A stretch of 64,000 bases of DNA from JAWOJB01 sp046484325 (GCA_046484325.1 JAWOJB010000028.1:1-64000); one strand, 5' to 3'. Positions 24,720 through 35,341 are shown, numbered from the stretch's first letter. Notes: generated from the sequence alone by a model not told the origin. Program-made: numbers and translations.

Positions 24720-25325
24720 ATGGTGACCGCCATCGGACGTCGCCCCGAGACGCGTCGCAGCCGCCAGACCCGCCAAGCGCTGGTCGAGGCGGCGCGTACC
24801 GTGGTCCGCCGCACCGGGTCGCTCTCCCCTGAGGCGGTGGCGACCGAGGCCGGTGTGGCCCCGGCCACCTTCTATCTGCACTTCGCCAACAAGGACGAGG
24901 CGCTGGCCGCGACCTTCGACGCCGTGCTCGAGGAGCTGCACGCCACCACCACTGCGGCGCTCGACCTCGAGCGCCTGCTCGCCGATGGACTCGAACGGGT
25001 GGTGCAGGATCTCGCCCGCAACGTCGTCAAGGGCTTCCGCCGGGACGCTGGTGTGGTCCGCCTGGCCATCTCGAGGCTTCCCGAAGCTCGGCCCGTGCAA
25101 GAGGTGTACCGGGAGCGGGAGGATGCGACCCTGACCATGCTCACCGCCTTCGTCCGGAGCGGGGCCCGGGCCGGCATGGTGCGGGCCGGCGACCCCGGCA
25201 GAATCGCCAGCGCCCTGCTGGTATCGGTGCAGGGATACCAGAACCCGCTGCTGCTCCAGCCCGGCACCTCGGCCGTGCTCGACGAGCTCGTCGCCATGCT
25301 CCTCGCCCTGCTCCGGCCCGAATGA
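24720..25325 (+). CDS. TetR/AcrR family transcriptional regulator
   Basis: 201 residues. N-terminal helix-turn-helix (about 14-60): RRSRQTRQALVEAARTVV, then SPEAVATEAGVAPATFYLHFANKDEAL, the standard TetR pattern. The C-terminal ligand domain (65-200) is divergent as usual. It is divergent from the three-gene monooxygenase-like operon and the paired dyads between them, so local autoregulation and repression of the operon is the natural reading. It may also influence the DrrAB exporter 95 bp downstream. Confidence 0.92.
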   Translation: MVTAIGRRPETRRSRQTRQALVEAARTVVRRTGSLSPEAVATEAGVAPATFYLHFANKDEALAATFDAVLEELHATTTAALDLERLLADGLERVVQDLARNVVKGFRRDAGVVRLAISRLPEARPVQEVYREREDATLTMLTAFVRSGARAGMVRAGDPGRIASALLVSVQGYQNPLLLQPGTSAVLDELVAMLLALLRPE

Positions 25326-25420
25326 CCTGACACGATGTCGGGATATCCGGAATACCCTCCCGTCGCACGAGCTTGACGGTGAGGGCCGGACCGCGATCCG
25401 GCCGGGAAGGACACCAGTAG

Positions 25421-26407
25421 ATGCCAGGACCCATCGTTCGCGCCGAGAACGTCGTCAGGACGTTCGGCACCATTCGGGCGCTCGAAGGCGTGAGCCTGGA
25501 GTTCGATCCCGGGATCGTCTACGGGCTCCTCGGTCCCAACGGCGCCGGGAAGACCACCCTCATCCGGGTGCTGACGACGCTGCTCCGGCCGGACTCGGGT
25601 CGCGTCGAGGTCGCGGGCATCGACGTCGTCGCCGACCCGGTGACGGCCCGCACCCGCCTGGGACTGGCCGGCCAATTCGCCGCGGTCGACGAATACCTGA
25701 CAGGCCGGGAGAACGTCGAGATGGTCGGTCGTCTCTACGGTCTCGCCGGTGGCGAGGCGAGACGCCGTACCGACGAGGTCCTTCAGAGGATCCACCTCAC
25801 CGACGCCGCCGACCGCAGGGTTGGCACGTACTCGGGCGGCATGCGTCGCCGGCTCGACGTGGCCGCATCGATGGTCGGCCGCCCCCGGGTCCTCTTCCTC
25901 GATGAGCCCACCACCGGCATCGACCCGCGGAGTCGGATCGACGTCTGGGATCTCATCACCGACCTGGTGGCGGAGGGCACCACGATCCTGCTCACCACCC
26001 AGTACCTCGATGAGGCCGACCAGCTGGCCGACCGAGTCGGCGTCATCGACCATGGCCGGCTCATCACCGAGGGCACCCCCGACCAGCTCAAGGACAAACT
26101 GGGGGGTTCGGTGGTCGAGGTGACCGTCGCCGACGAGTGCCGGGAGATGACCCTCCAGGTGCTCGCCGACGTCACCCACGAGGCCCCCCATGAAGAACCG
26201 AGCTCGAAGCGGATCACGGTGCCGGCCGTCGAAGGCGCCCAGACCCTGATGGAGGCGGTCCGCCGGCTCGACGCCGCCGGGATCACCCCCCACGACGTCT
26301 CGATGCGACGGCCGACGCTCGACGACGTGTTCCTCGCCCTCACCGGTCATGTCGCCGAGAACCCCACCGAGCCTGCCGACCCGCCGCGCAGAAGGAGCCG
26401 CCGATGA
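25421..26407 (+). CDS. ABC transporter ATP-binding protein, DrrA type
   Basis: 328 residues. Walker A GPNGAGKTTL (about 37-46), ABC signature YSGGMRRRLDVA, Walker B VLFLDEPTTGID, switch TTQYLDEADQLADR, followed by the C-terminal extension of the daunorubicin-resistance subfamily (LDDVFLALTGHVAE). With the permease encoded next it should form an exporter for hydrophobic compounds. A ribosome site GGGAAGG lies 10 nt before the ATG, and directly upstream is a 7-bp hairpin GGCCGGA/TCCGGCC (25384-25403). The stop overlaps the permease start by 4 nt. Confidence 0.93.
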   Translation: MPGPIVRAENVVRTFGTIRALEGVSLEFDPGIVYGLLGPNGAGKTTLIRVLTTLLRPDSGRVEVAGIDVVADPVTARTRLGLAGQFAAVDEYLTGRENVEMVGRLYGLAGGEARRRTDEVLQRIHLTDAADRRVGTYSGGMRRRLDVAASMVGRPRVLFLDEPTTGIDPRSRIDVWDLITDLVAEGTTILLTTQYLDEADQLADRVGVIDHGRLITEGTPDQLKDKLGGSVVEVTVADECREMTLQVLADVTHEAPHEEPSSKRITVPAVEGAQTLMEAVRRLDAAGITPHDVSMRRPTLDDVFLALTGHVAENPTEPADPPRRRSRR

Positions 26408-27246
26408 CCGCCGTCACCGCACCCAGCCCGGAGCGAGCCCGGATGTCCCCGGCTCACACCGTCAAGGACGCTCTGGTGATCACACGCCGCAACCTCCTGC
26501 GGAACGTCCGTCTCCCCCAGGTGCTCCTCTTCTCGACGGTCCAGCCGGTCATGTTCCTCCTCCTCTTCACCTTCGTCTTCGGGGGCGCCATCGGTCAGAC
26601 CATTCCACCGGCGGCCGGCGGCGAATACGTCAACTGGCTCATCCCCGGGTTGCTGGTGCAGACCGCGGTCTTCGGATCCGGCCAGACCGCCATCGGGCTC
26701 ACCGAGGACCTGACGAAAGGCGTGATCGACCGCTTCCGATCGCTGCCCATGGCCCGATCGGCGGTGCTGGCCGGGCGCACCCTGTCGGACCTGATCCGCA
26801 ACGGCTTCGTGATGACGCTCATGGTGGTCGTGGGCTTTCTCATCGGGTTCCGCTGGCAGACCAGCCTCCTCGGGATGCTCGCCGGGATGCTCGTGGCCAT
26901 GGTGTTCTCCTACGCCTTCTCGTGGGTGATGGCCACGATCGGGCTGGCCGTGAAGAACCCGGAGGCAGCCCAGTCGGCCGTCTTCCTGCCGGCGTTCCCG
27001 CTCGTGTTCGCCAGTTCGGTGTTCGTGCCCACGGGCACGATGCCCCCCTGGCTCCAGACCTTCGCCGACCATCAGCCGGTCACCGTGACGGTCGACGCGC
27101 TCCGCGGTCTGATCCTGGGCCCGGGAGCGCTCCAGCCCGGGCAGACGGTGGAGAGCCAGGTCATCCTGGCCCTCGCCTGGTCGGTTGCGATCCTGGCGGT
27201 GTTCGTCCCCCTTGCCGTCCGCCGCTACCGGCGGGCGGTGGGGTGA
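26404..27246 (+). CDS. ABC-2 type transporter permease, DrrB type
   Basis: 280 residues with six membrane segments (about 48-68, 78-95, 132-158, 163-190, 195-212, 253-272). The ABC-2 signature lies at KNPEAAQSAVFLPAFPLVFASSVFVPTGTMP. It is partner of the DrrA-like ATPase through an ATGA overlap. Substrate is unknown; drug, lipid or pigment export are all possible. It converges with the acyl-CoA dehydrogenase gene with only 4 bp between stops. Confidence 0.92.
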   Translation: MTAVTAPSPERARMSPAHTVKDALVITRRNLLRNVRLPQVLLFSTVQPVMFLLLFTFVFGGAIGQTIPPAAGGEYVNWLIPGLLVQTAVFGSGQTAIGLTEDLTKGVIDRFRSLPMARSAVLAGRTLSDLIRNGFVMTLMVVVGFLIGFRWQTSLLGMLAGMLVAMVFSYAFSWVMATIGLAVKNPEAAQSAVFLPAFPLVFASSVFVPTGTMPPWLQTFADHQPVTVTVDALRGLILGPGALQPGQTVESQVILALAWSVAILAVFVPLAVRRYRRAVG

Positions 27247-27250
27247 GGGC

Positions 27251-28375
27251 TCACGTGAGGGATGGCTCCTTGGGGAGCCCGAGGATCCTCTCACCGATGA
27301 TGCCACGCAGTACCTCGGCGGTGCCTCCGCCCACGGTGAGCGCGCGGGAGAACAGCAGGCCCCAGGGCCACTCGCCCGGATCGGAGCCGAGCGGGCCGCG
27401 CTCCATGGTCATGCCCCCGGCCCCGGCCAGGTCGGCGGCGAGGTCCATCACCTCCTGGCCGTGGCGGTCGGCGAGGAGCTTCTTGACCGCCGCCTCGGGC
27501 CCGGGGAAGCGTCCGGCGATGACCTCGGAGACGATCTTCAGGCCGAGCATCCGCATCACCTCGGCGTCGACGTAGAGACGGGCGGCCCGGTCGCGCTCCG
27601 GGCCCTGCAAGCCCCCCGCCGAGCGGATGAGATCGATCAAATCGGACGTCCGGGGGCCCATCCCCCACAACACACCCCCGGTCGAGAGCGACATCCGCTC
27701 GTTGCCGAGAGTGATCTTGGCGAGGGGCCACCCCTGGTTCTCCGATCCCACCAGGTTCCCGGCGGGCACCCTGGCGTCGGTGAAGAACACCTCGGTGAAG
27801 TGGGCACCGCCGGACATCTCACGGATCGGGCGCACCTCCACCCCCGCCTGGCGCATCGGGAACAGGAAGTAGGAGATCCCCTGCTGCTTGGGGGCTTCCG
27901 GGTCGGTGCGGGCCAGCAGGATGCCGAAGTCGGCCTCCTGGGCCCAGGTGCTCCAGATCTTCTGCCCGTTCACCACGTACTCATCGCCGTCCCTGACCGC
28001 CCGGGTCTGGAGTGAGGCGAGGTCGGAGCCCGAGCCGGGCTCGGAGAAGAGCTGGCACCAGAACTCCTCCCCGCGGAGCAGGGGCCCGAGGTACCGGTGC
28101 TTCTGGGCATCGCTCCCGGCAGCGAGAATGGTGGGTCCGGCCCATCCGATGCCGATCGGATTGTGGGCGTGGGGGTCGATGCCGGCGGCGTCGAGCTCCT
28201 CGTCGATGACGAGTCGATGCTCAGGGTCGGCTGCGAGGCCCCACGGCGGGGGCCAGGCCGGGGCGGCGTATCCGGCCTCGGCGAGCTCGGCCGGTGACGG
28301 GTCGGGGTGCTCGGCGAGCCACCGCCGGACCTCGAGACGCCGGGGATCATCGGGTGGAGGGAGCCGGAGATCCAT
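27251..28375 (-). CDS. Acyl-CoA dehydrogenase family protein
   Basis: 374 residues. FAD-binding signatures: CQLFSEPGSGSDLASLQTRA (about 112-131) and WSTWAQEADFGILLARTDP; C-terminal ALTVGGGTAEVLRGIIGERILGLPKEP. It belongs to the actinobacterial ACAD group expanded for sterol and branched acyl-CoA breakdown (FadE-like). A catalytic glutamate is not in the classical place, common in heteromeric FadE pairs, but no partner ACAD lies beside it. Its start is set by a TACGCT hexamer 7 nt upstream. Confidence 0.9.
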   Translation of the reverse strand: MDLRLPPPDDPRRLEVRRWLAEHPDPSPAELAEAGYAAPAWPPPWGLAADPEHRLVIDEELDAAGIDPHAHNPIGIGWAGPTILAAGSDAQKHRYLGPLLRGEEFWCQLFSEPGSGSDLASLQTRAVRDGDEYVVNGQKIWSTWAQEADFGILLARTDPEAPKQQGISYFLFPMRQAGVEVRPIREMSGGAHFTEVFFTDARVPAGNLVGSENQGWPLAKITLGNERMSLSTGGVLWGMGPRTSDLIDLIRSAGGLQGPERDRAARLYVDAEVMRMLGLKIVSEVIAGRFPGPEAAVKKLLADRHGQEVMDLAADLAGAGGMTMERGPLGSDPGEWPWGLLFSRALTVGGGTAEVLRGIIGERILGLPKEPSLT

Positions 28376-28382
28376 GCCGGCC

Positions 28383-28388
28383 AGCGTA
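28383..28388 (-). promoter_or_regulatory. -10 hexamer of acyl-CoA dehydrogenase gene
   Basis: TACGCT, 7 nt before the ATG at 28375. Confidence 0.5.
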
Positions 28389-28427
28389 GATGACCCGCTC
28401 CCGGGTGCCGGCGGACGGGCGATCCCC

Positions 28428-28862
28428 TCAGACGATGCAGAACTCGTTGCCCTCGGGGTCGGCCATCACCACCCAGAAGCCCCCGAGCTCCGCGAATTCG
28501 TCCAGGCGGGTGGCGCCGAGACCCACGAGCCGGGCGACCTCCGCCTCGATGGCGGGCCGTCGCTCCTCCGGCGACGCCCCCGGCCCTTCGCTCACCGACA
28601 CATCGAGGTGCATCCGGTTCTTGGCGGTCTTGGGCTCGGGGACCCGCTGGATGTAGATGCGGGGCCCGACCCCCTCGGGATCGACGAGGGCCGAGGCCGA
28701 GTCCCATTCCGTCTCGGGCACACCCGCGTCGGTCAGCCAGGCCTCCCAGGAGTCGAAACCCTCCGGAGGCGGCTGGAGGACATATCCGAGCGCCTCGGCC
28801 CAGAAGGCCGACAACCGTACGGGTGAGGTGGCGTCGAACGTGACCTGGAAGGTGCGGGCCAT
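28428..28862 (-). CDS. VOC (glyoxalase/bleomycin resistance) family protein
   Basis: 144 residues. One VOC unit: FQVTFDATSPVRLSAFWAEALGYVLQPPP at the N terminus and a GGFWVVMADPEGNEFCIV C terminus with the metal-site glutamate. This subfamily is common in actinobacteria and its substrates are unknown. It has its own promoter hexamer and lies 20 bp after the cobO stop on the same strand. Confidence 0.88.
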   Translation of the reverse strand: MARTFQVTFDATSPVRLSAFWAEALGYVLQPPPEGFDSWEAWLTDAGVPETEWDSASALVDPEGVGPRIYIQRVPEPKTAKNRMHLDVSVSEGPGASPEERRPAIEAEVARLVGLGATRLDEFAELGGFWVVMADPEGNEFCIV

Positions 28863-28868
28863 GGCCGC

Positions 28869-28874
28869 AGGCTA
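28869..28874 (-). promoter_or_regulatory. -10 hexamer of VOC gene
   Basis: TAGCCT, 6 nt before the ATG at 28862. It lies inside the short gap after cobO. Confidence 0.5.
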
Positions 28875-28882
28875 CCGGGAGG

Positions 28883-29455
28883 TCAGTAGTCGAGGCCCCG
28901 GCGGGCCATGATGCCGCGGTCGTAGGCGTGCTTGACCTTGACCATCTCGGTCACCGTGTCGGCGACGTCGATGAGGGGCTCGGGGGCGTCCCGACCGGTG
29001 ACGATCACGTTCACGTGCTCGGGCCTCGTGCGGATGGTCTCGATGACCTCGGCGCCGTCGATCCACCCCCAGTTCATGGGGTAGGTGATCTCGTCGAGGA
29101 TCACGAGGTCATGGCGCCCGGCGAGGACTACATCGCGGGAGAAGCGCCAGGCCTCGCGTGCCACCGCCTCCGACTCCGAGAGGTTCTCCGAGTCCCATGT
29201 GAACCCGTCGCCGATCGCCCACCAGTCGACGCCGAGGTCCCGACCCACCTTCTCCTCACCGACCTTCCAGTCACCCGACTTGAGGAACTGGATGACGCAC
29301 ACCGTCCAGCCGCGGGCAACCGCCCGCATCATCGTGCCGAAGGCGGCGGTCGACTTCCCCTTGCCGTCGCCGGTGTTGACGAGGACGAGCGATGGGGCGC
29401 GGACGGATCCGGGATCGGGCCGCTCGGTGGGGGGGGTGTCGCTGGGTCCGCTCAT
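28883..29455 (-). CDS. cobO: Cob(I)yrinic acid a,c-diamide adenosyltransferase
   Basis: 190 residues. P-loop NTGDGKGKSTAAFG (about 27-40), followed by IQFLKSGDWKVGEE, DLVILDEITYPMNWGWID and the C-terminal KHAYDRGIMARRGLDY, all CobO/BtuR signatures. It transfers 5'-deoxyadenosyl from ATP to Co(I) corrinoids. It is the fourth gene after a cobalamin riboswitch, overlapping the ATPase gene by ATGA. This implies that imported corrinoid is adenosylated on entry. Confidence 0.95.
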   Translation of the reverse strand: MSGPSDTPPTERPDPGSVRAPSLVLVNTGDGKGKSTAAFGTMMRAVARGWTVCVIQFLKSGDWKVGEEKVGRDLGVDWWAIGDGFTWDSENLSESEAVAREAWRFSRDVVLAGRHDLVILDEITYPMNWGWIDGAEVIETIRTRPEHVNVIVTGRDAPEPLIDVADTVTEMVKVKHAYDRGIMARRGLDY

Positions 29456-30270
29456 CTCTGGGCCGGCATTGTGGCCCCCTGCTCGACATGTGCCGAATCG
29501 CGCAACGGGATCACCACCAGCCGGCCCGCTCCATCGTCGAGCACCCGGACCCGGGCGCCATAGTGGGTGCGGATCGCAGGCTCGGTCAGCACCGTCCGAG
29601 CCGGTCCCTCTCCCACCACCCGGCCCCCTCCCGACAGCAGGACGAGTCGGTCGCAGTACTGGGCGGCCAGGGTGAGGTCGTGCAGGGCGCTCACCACCGT
29701 GAGCTCTCGCTCACGGCGCAGCCGTTCGATCAGCTCGAGCACCTGCTGTTGGTGCCCGACGTCCAGCGATGCGATCGGCTCGTCGAGCAACAGCAACCGC
29801 GCCTCCTGGGTGAGCGCCCGCGCCAGGACGGCGCGTTGGAGCTCTCCTCCGGAGAGGCTGTCGAGGCGGCGATCGGCGAAGCCGGTGAGGTCGAGATCGG
29901 CAAGCACCCCGGCGACGAGGTCGAGATCTCGGGGGCTCTCGACACCGAGGTACGGCAGGTGGGCGGTGCGACCCAGCAGCACGTAGTCGACGACTCTCAT
30001 CCCCGGGGGGACCACCGGGCGCTGGGGGACCATGGCCAGGGCCCGGGCGAGCTCGGATCGTCCGAGACGGCCGACCTCGTGCCCGTCGACGAGGCGCACG
30101 CCGTCTGCCTCCACCGACCCGGCGATCGACCGGAGCAGGGTGGTCTTGCCCGCACCGTTCGGCCCGATCACGCCCACCCACTCTCCGGGGCTCACTTCCA
30201 GGTCCACCCCGTCGAGGACCCGAACCGACCCGTAGCGCACGACCAGGTCGCGGAGCCGGACGGCGCTCAT
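29452..30270 (-). CDS. btuD: ABC transporter ATP-binding protein for corrinoid uptake
   Basis: 272 residues. Walker A GPNGAGKTTL (about 35-44), signature LSGGELQRAVLARAL, Walker B LLLLDEPIASLD, of the FecE/BtuD class. Position between the FecCD-type permease and cobO, downstream of a B12 riboswitch, supports corrinoid rather than siderophore uptake. It has 4-nt ATGA overlaps with both neighbours. Confidence 0.92.
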   Translation of the reverse strand: MSAVRLRDLVVRYGSVRVLDGVDLEVSPGEWVGVIGPNGAGKTTLLRSIAGSVEADGVRLVDGHEVGRLGRSELARALAMVPQRPVVPPGMRVVDYVLLGRTAHLPYLGVESPRDLDLVAGVLADLDLTGFADRRLDSLSGGELQRAVLARALTQEARLLLLDEPIASLDVGHQQQVLELIERLRRERELTVVSALHDLTLAAQYCDRLVLLSGGGRVVGEGPARTVLTEPAIRTHYGARVRVLDDGAGRLVVIPLRDSAHVEQGATMPAQR

Positions 30271-31322
30271 GAGCCACCTCGCGTGGTGCGGAGCACGACC
30301 ATGAAGAAGGGAGCGCCGAGGAAGGCCGTGATCACCCCGATGGGCAGTTCCGCGGGGGCGGCCACCGTCCTCGCGGCCAGGTCGGCGGCGATGAGGAACG
30401 CCGCTCCCAGCACGATCGAGAGGGGCAGAACCACCCGGTACCCGGTCCCTGCCACGAGCCGAACGGTGTGGGGCACGATGATGCCGACGAAGCCGATGAG
30501 CCCGCTGACCGACACCACCGCCGCCGTTCCCAGCGTCGCCGCCGCCACGACGGTGAGGCGGACTCGGCGGGTGGGCACGCCGAGGGTCTCGGCCTCCTCG
30601 TTACCCACCCCCAGCACGTCGAGCAGCCGCCGGTGGAGCAGGATCACGCCCGACCCGACGACGACGTAGGGCAGCACCGCCCGCACGTCGGACCACCCGG
30701 TCGTTCCCAGCCGACCGAGGATCCACGAGTAGACCTCGCGCAGGCTCTCGGCGTTGCGCTGCACCACGAAGGTCTGAGCCGCCGTCAGGAACGAGGCCAC
30801 GGCCACCCCCGCCAGCACGAGGGTCGTGGGGTCGCGCTCGCCGGCCGACCGGCCCAGGACGTAGGTCAGGACGACGGCCACGACCGCGCCGATGAACGCG
30901 GCGGGGGCGACGAGTCCCGGCGTCACACCCGACGCCCGCCCGGCGATGGCCAAGGTCGCCCCGAGGCCGGCTCCGGCGGCGACACCCAGCAGGTAGGGAT
31001 CGGCCAGGGGGTTGCGGAACACTCCCTGGTAGGCGCCACCCGCCAGGGCGAGCATGGCCCCCACGAGCCCGCCCAGCACGACCCGGGGAACCCGTAGCTC
31101 CCACAGGATGGCGAGCTGCCGGTCGGAGAGTTCGACCGGGACGTCGACGAGGGGGATGCGATCGACGAGGGCCAGCAGGACCTCGCGGGCGGGCAGGTCG
31201 GCCGGTCCGATCATGACGCCCGCTCCGGCCGCTGCGATCAACGTCGCCACCGCCAACGTGGCGGCCCAAGGACCTACCCGGGCGGGTCGGAGCATGGCGA
31301 CGGGACGGACGACGGCGGTCAC
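30267..31322 (-). CDS. btuC: FecCD-type ABC permease for corrinoid uptake
   Basis: 351 residues with about nine to ten membrane segments. FecCD signatures are RVPRVVLGGLVGAMLALAGGAYQGVFRNPLADPYLLG (family block near residue 70-105) and SGLIGFVGIIVPHTVRLV. The GTG at 31322 overlaps the binding-protein stop as GTGA, which fixes the start; upstream residues in that frame are shadow. Confidence 0.92.
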   Translation of the reverse strand: MTAVVRPVAMLRPARVGPWAATLAVATLIAAAGAGVMIGPADLPAREVLLALVDRIPLVDVPVELSDRQLAILWELRVPRVVLGGLVGAMLALAGGAYQGVFRNPLADPYLLGVAAGAGLGATLAIAGRASGVTPGLVAPAAFIGAVVAVVLTYVLGRSAGERDPTTLVLAGVAVASFLTAAQTFVVQRNAESLREVYSWILGRLGTTGWSDVRAVLPYVVVGSGVILLHRRLLDVLGVGNEEAETLGVPTRRVRLTVVAAATLGTAAVVSVSGLIGFVGIIVPHTVRLVAGTGYRVVLPLSIVLGAAFLIAADLAARTVAAPAELPIGVITAFLGAPFFMVVLRTTRGGS

Positions 31323-32254
31323 GGCCCGGTCGCCTCCACGGTGGCCACGGCCTCGGCCACGTCCCGCAGGAAGTCGACCACCCGAGGGCCCCATCGGGAG
31401 GCCACGTCGTCGTCGAGCTCGACGACCCTGCCCGCCGCCACCGCCGTCAGAGCCGCCCAGCCGGGGCGCTGGGCGAGCGACGCCGCGCTCTGATCACAGC
31501 ACTTCGTGTCCGCGAGGAAGATGAGATCCGGATCCTGTTCGAGGATGAACTCGGCCGACAGCTGCGGATACCCGAAGCCGTCCGCGTCCGCCGGGTCGGC
31601 GATGTTCTTCAGGCCGAGGAGACCGTAGATCTCCCCGATGAACGTGGTCGACGTCGCGGTGTAAAAGCTCGGGTCGAGCTCGTGGTAGTAGGTGGGGGCG
31701 GGATCGATGTCCGCCGCTGCCGAGACGATCTCGGCGATGTCGGCTTGCATGCCGGCGACGAGCTCGGCGGCGCCACCCACGTTGCCAGTCGCCGCACCCA
31801 GTTGCTCCATCTGGGTGTAGGCCTCCTCGAGGGAGGCCACCCCCGGCATGACCAGCACGGGAACGCCCAGGGCGGCCAGTGAGCTCACCACGTCACCCGG
31901 GTCGAAGCTGACGAGCACCAGGTCCGGCTCGTAGGACGTGATCGCCTCGATGTTGGGGGTGATCCCCGACAGATCGGTGCGCGGCGCCTCGGCCGGATAG
32001 GTCGACTGGTCGTCGACCGCCACCACCTGATCGCCCGCGCCGATGCCGTAGAGCATCTCGGTGGCGGTCGGTGAGAGCGACACGATCGCCTGCGGCCGCC
32101 GTTCGATGGTCACCGGTCCGTTGCCGGCGGCGATCGTCACCGGGAACGATCCTTCGCCCTCGGATGGCGATCCGGAATCGGGCTCTGCTCCTCCGTCGCA
32201 GGCGGCGACGAGCAGCAGCAAAGCCAGGAGAGGGAGGGAGATCCTCCTCGACAT
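31319..32254 (-). CDS. btuF: Corrinoid ABC transporter substrate-binding lipoprotein
   Basis: 311 residues. Lipoprotein signal with lipobox LLVAAC (Cys19). Two-lobed helical-backbone binding protein: RPQAIVSLSPTATEMLYGIGAGDQVVAVDD and YEPDLVLVSFD in lobe one, FILEQDPDLIFLAD in lobe two, as in BtuF/FhuD. An unusual KCCDQ sequence sits near residue 265. The ATG at 32254 is chosen over 32260 because GAGGAGG then has a 6-nt spacing. First gene of the riboswitch-controlled operon. Confidence 0.92.
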   Translation of the reverse strand: MSRRISLPLLALLLLVAACDGGAEPDSGSPSEGEGSFPVTIAAGNGPVTIERRPQAIVSLSPTATEMLYGIGAGDQVVAVDDQSTYPAEAPRTDLSGITPNIEAITSYEPDLVLVSFDPGDVVSSLAALGVPVLVMPGVASLEEAYTQMEQLGAATGNVGGAAELVAGMQADIAEIVSAAADIDPAPTYYHELDPSFYTATSTTFIGEIYGLLGLKNIADPADADGFGYPQLSAEFILEQDPDLIFLADTKCCDQSAASLAQRPGWAALTAVAAGRVVELDDDVASRWGPRVVDFLRDVAEAVATVEATGP

Positions 32255-32329
32255 GGTCATCCTCCTCGATCGGAGGATGAAGGGTCCGACCGGCGATCCC
32301 TGCGCCGGAACGGGGTTCACCTTCACCCG

Positions 32330-32475
32330 AGGCTACGTCCGTTCCGAGAGGTCAGGCGACCTGGCTCGTTCCCTCGCCGGGAACTCACAGTTGCGGGACA
32401 GCGCCGGGCTCGCACCGGACTTCGCTGACATCTCGGAGCCCGCCACGGCGGGCACCATCGACGTTACCAGGGCAC
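32330..32475 (-). promoter_or_regulatory. Cobalamin riboswitch
   Basis: On the minus strand the conserved core reads AAGTCCGGTGCGAGCCCGG, then GCTGTCCCGCAACTGTGA, then GAGCCAGGTCGCCTGACC, matching the ordered conserved blocks of the B12 aptamer. It ends about 75 nt before the btuF start. The ribosome site of btuF (GAGGAGG, 32260-32266) is mirrored by CCTCC just upstream, so a sequestering hairpin TCATCCTCC/GGAGGATGA is possible. Boundaries are approximate. The rest of the gap to the divergent DUF885 gene holds no ORF. Confidence 0.88.
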
Positions 32476-32514
32476 CGACTAGCCCGGCGGGCGGTGTCGT
32501 GCTTGGCTCAACCC

Positions 32515-34165
32515 ATGGACGACCTCACCCGCCTCGCCGACGACTATTGGGCATATCGCCTGCTCACCGGAGGAATGGCTCGCCTGTGGCGGGGAGAGAA
32601 GGCACATCTCGACCTGATGGAGGACGTGTCCCTCGAGGGCGTCGCCGAGCGCCGAACGCGTCTCCTGGCATTCGCCTCCGAGGTGGAGAAGCTCGGCGGA
32701 GCCGACGGCGCAGGCCGGGCCCTCGGCAGGACGATTCGGTTCACCGCGCTGGCGGAGGCGACCGAGCAGGAGTGGCAGCACGACATCGGGTGGCCAAATC
32801 ACGCCGTCGGCATCCATGCGCTGGTTCGCGCCTTCCTCCCCCGCTTCGTGCTGACCGAGCCCGACCATGCCGACGCCTTCGTTGCCAAGATTCGCAACAC
32901 CGGGGTGATGTTCGACCAGCTGTCGGATCGGCTCCGCCACAACGCCCGCACCGGGCGCACGCCCATCCGGCTCGCGGTGCTCCGTACGGCCGACGCTCTC
33001 GAGCGCCACCTGGCGAGCGACCCCGCCCACGATCCGCTCACCCGGGTCGCCCCTCCTCCCGGCCTCGGTCCGACGGCGGCGGAGTCGTTCCGGCGTGCCG
33101 TGGTCGAGTCGGCGCGAGGGGTCCTCAGACCGGCGCTCGCCCGCTACCGGGCCGTCCTGCTCGACACGGTGCTCCCGTCGGCCCGACCGGACGACCGCCC
33201 CGGGATCTGTCATCTCGACGGCGGTGACGATGGGTATGCCCGCCTCGTGTGGGCGCACACCTCGACGGCGCTCACCCCTGCCGAGATCCACGAGATCGGC
33301 CTCGACCAGGTCCGCCGTCTGGGCGGCGAGTACCGGTCCGTGGCCGGGCCGCTGCTCGCCACCGACAACCTCGACGAGATCTTCGAGCGGCTCCGCAGCG
33401 ATCCCGAGCTTCACTACCGGGATACGCCGACCCTCGTCGCCGACGCCGAGCGGGCCCTTCGCCGAGCCACCGAAGCGGCTCCGGCCGCGTTCGACCGCCT
33501 CCCCGCGGCCGCCTGCACCGCCGAGTCCACCACCGCCGGCGCCCTCGCCTACTACTCGACCCCGGCGGAGGACGGATCAAAGCCCGGAACGTTCTTCTTC
33601 AACACCTCGGAGCCGGGCGCCTGGGGGACGTTCCAGATCGAGGCGACCACGTTCCACGAGGGGATTCCCGGCCACCACCTCCAGCTCGCCCTCGCCCAGG
33701 AGACCGCCGGACTCCACCCCGTTCACGCCAAGCTCTACATCGCCGCCTTCAACGAGGGGTGGGCCCTCTACACCGAGCGCCTCGCCGACGAGCTCGGCCT
33801 CTACTCGTCCGAACTGGCGCGGGTGGGGATGCTCACCGCCGACTCGATGCGGGCGTGCCGGCTGGTGGTGGACACGGGTATGCACGCATTCCGATGGACC
33901 CGAAACCAGGCGATCGACTTCATGGTCGACAACTCCCCGATGACCCGGGTGCAGGCCGAAGGGGAGATCGACCGGTATCTCGCGATGCCGGGCCAGGCCC
34001 TCGGCTACATGATCGGCCGTCTCGAGATCGACCGTATCCGCGGGGAGGCGGAGCGCCGACTCTCGAGCCGCTTCCGGCCTGCCGGCTTCCACGACGCCGT
34101 GCTCGCCAACGGAACCGTGCCGCTCGACGTGCTGGCGGAGAACGTGGCCGGTTGGATCGAGGCCG

Positions 34166-34185
<20 letters not shown>
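32515..34185 (+). CDS. DUF885 zinc metallopeptidase-like protein (second copy)
   Basis: 556 residues. Metal site His381-Glu382...His387-His388 (FHEGIPGHHLQL), then AAFNEGWALYTERLADELG and YLAMPGQALGYMIGRLEI. Same architecture as the copy at 16341-18005 but clearly divergent outside the motifs. No signal peptide. The ATG at 32515 follows a weak TTGGCT hexamer by 6 nt; a GTG at 32494 would add seven residues. It diverges from the B12 operon. Confidence 0.87.
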
Positions 34186-35260
<1,075 letters not shown>

Positions 35261-35268
35261 CAAAGCGG

Positions 35269-35274
35269 AACCTA
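35269..35274 (-). promoter_or_regulatory. -10 hexamer of htrA-like gene
   Basis: TAGGTT, 8 nt before the ATG at 35260. Confidence 0.4.
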
Positions 35275-35341
35275 GGGGGCCCGGCCTAAAGACGTCGTAA
35301 GCAACGCTCGCATGGCCAGCCGGATTCCGGCGTCCACCGGC

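Noticed and set aside
25341..25348. GGATATCC palindrome between tetR and the DrrAB genes as an operator
   Set aside because: Only 8 bp, unlike the paired dyads upstream of tetR, and without a second copy; too weak to call.
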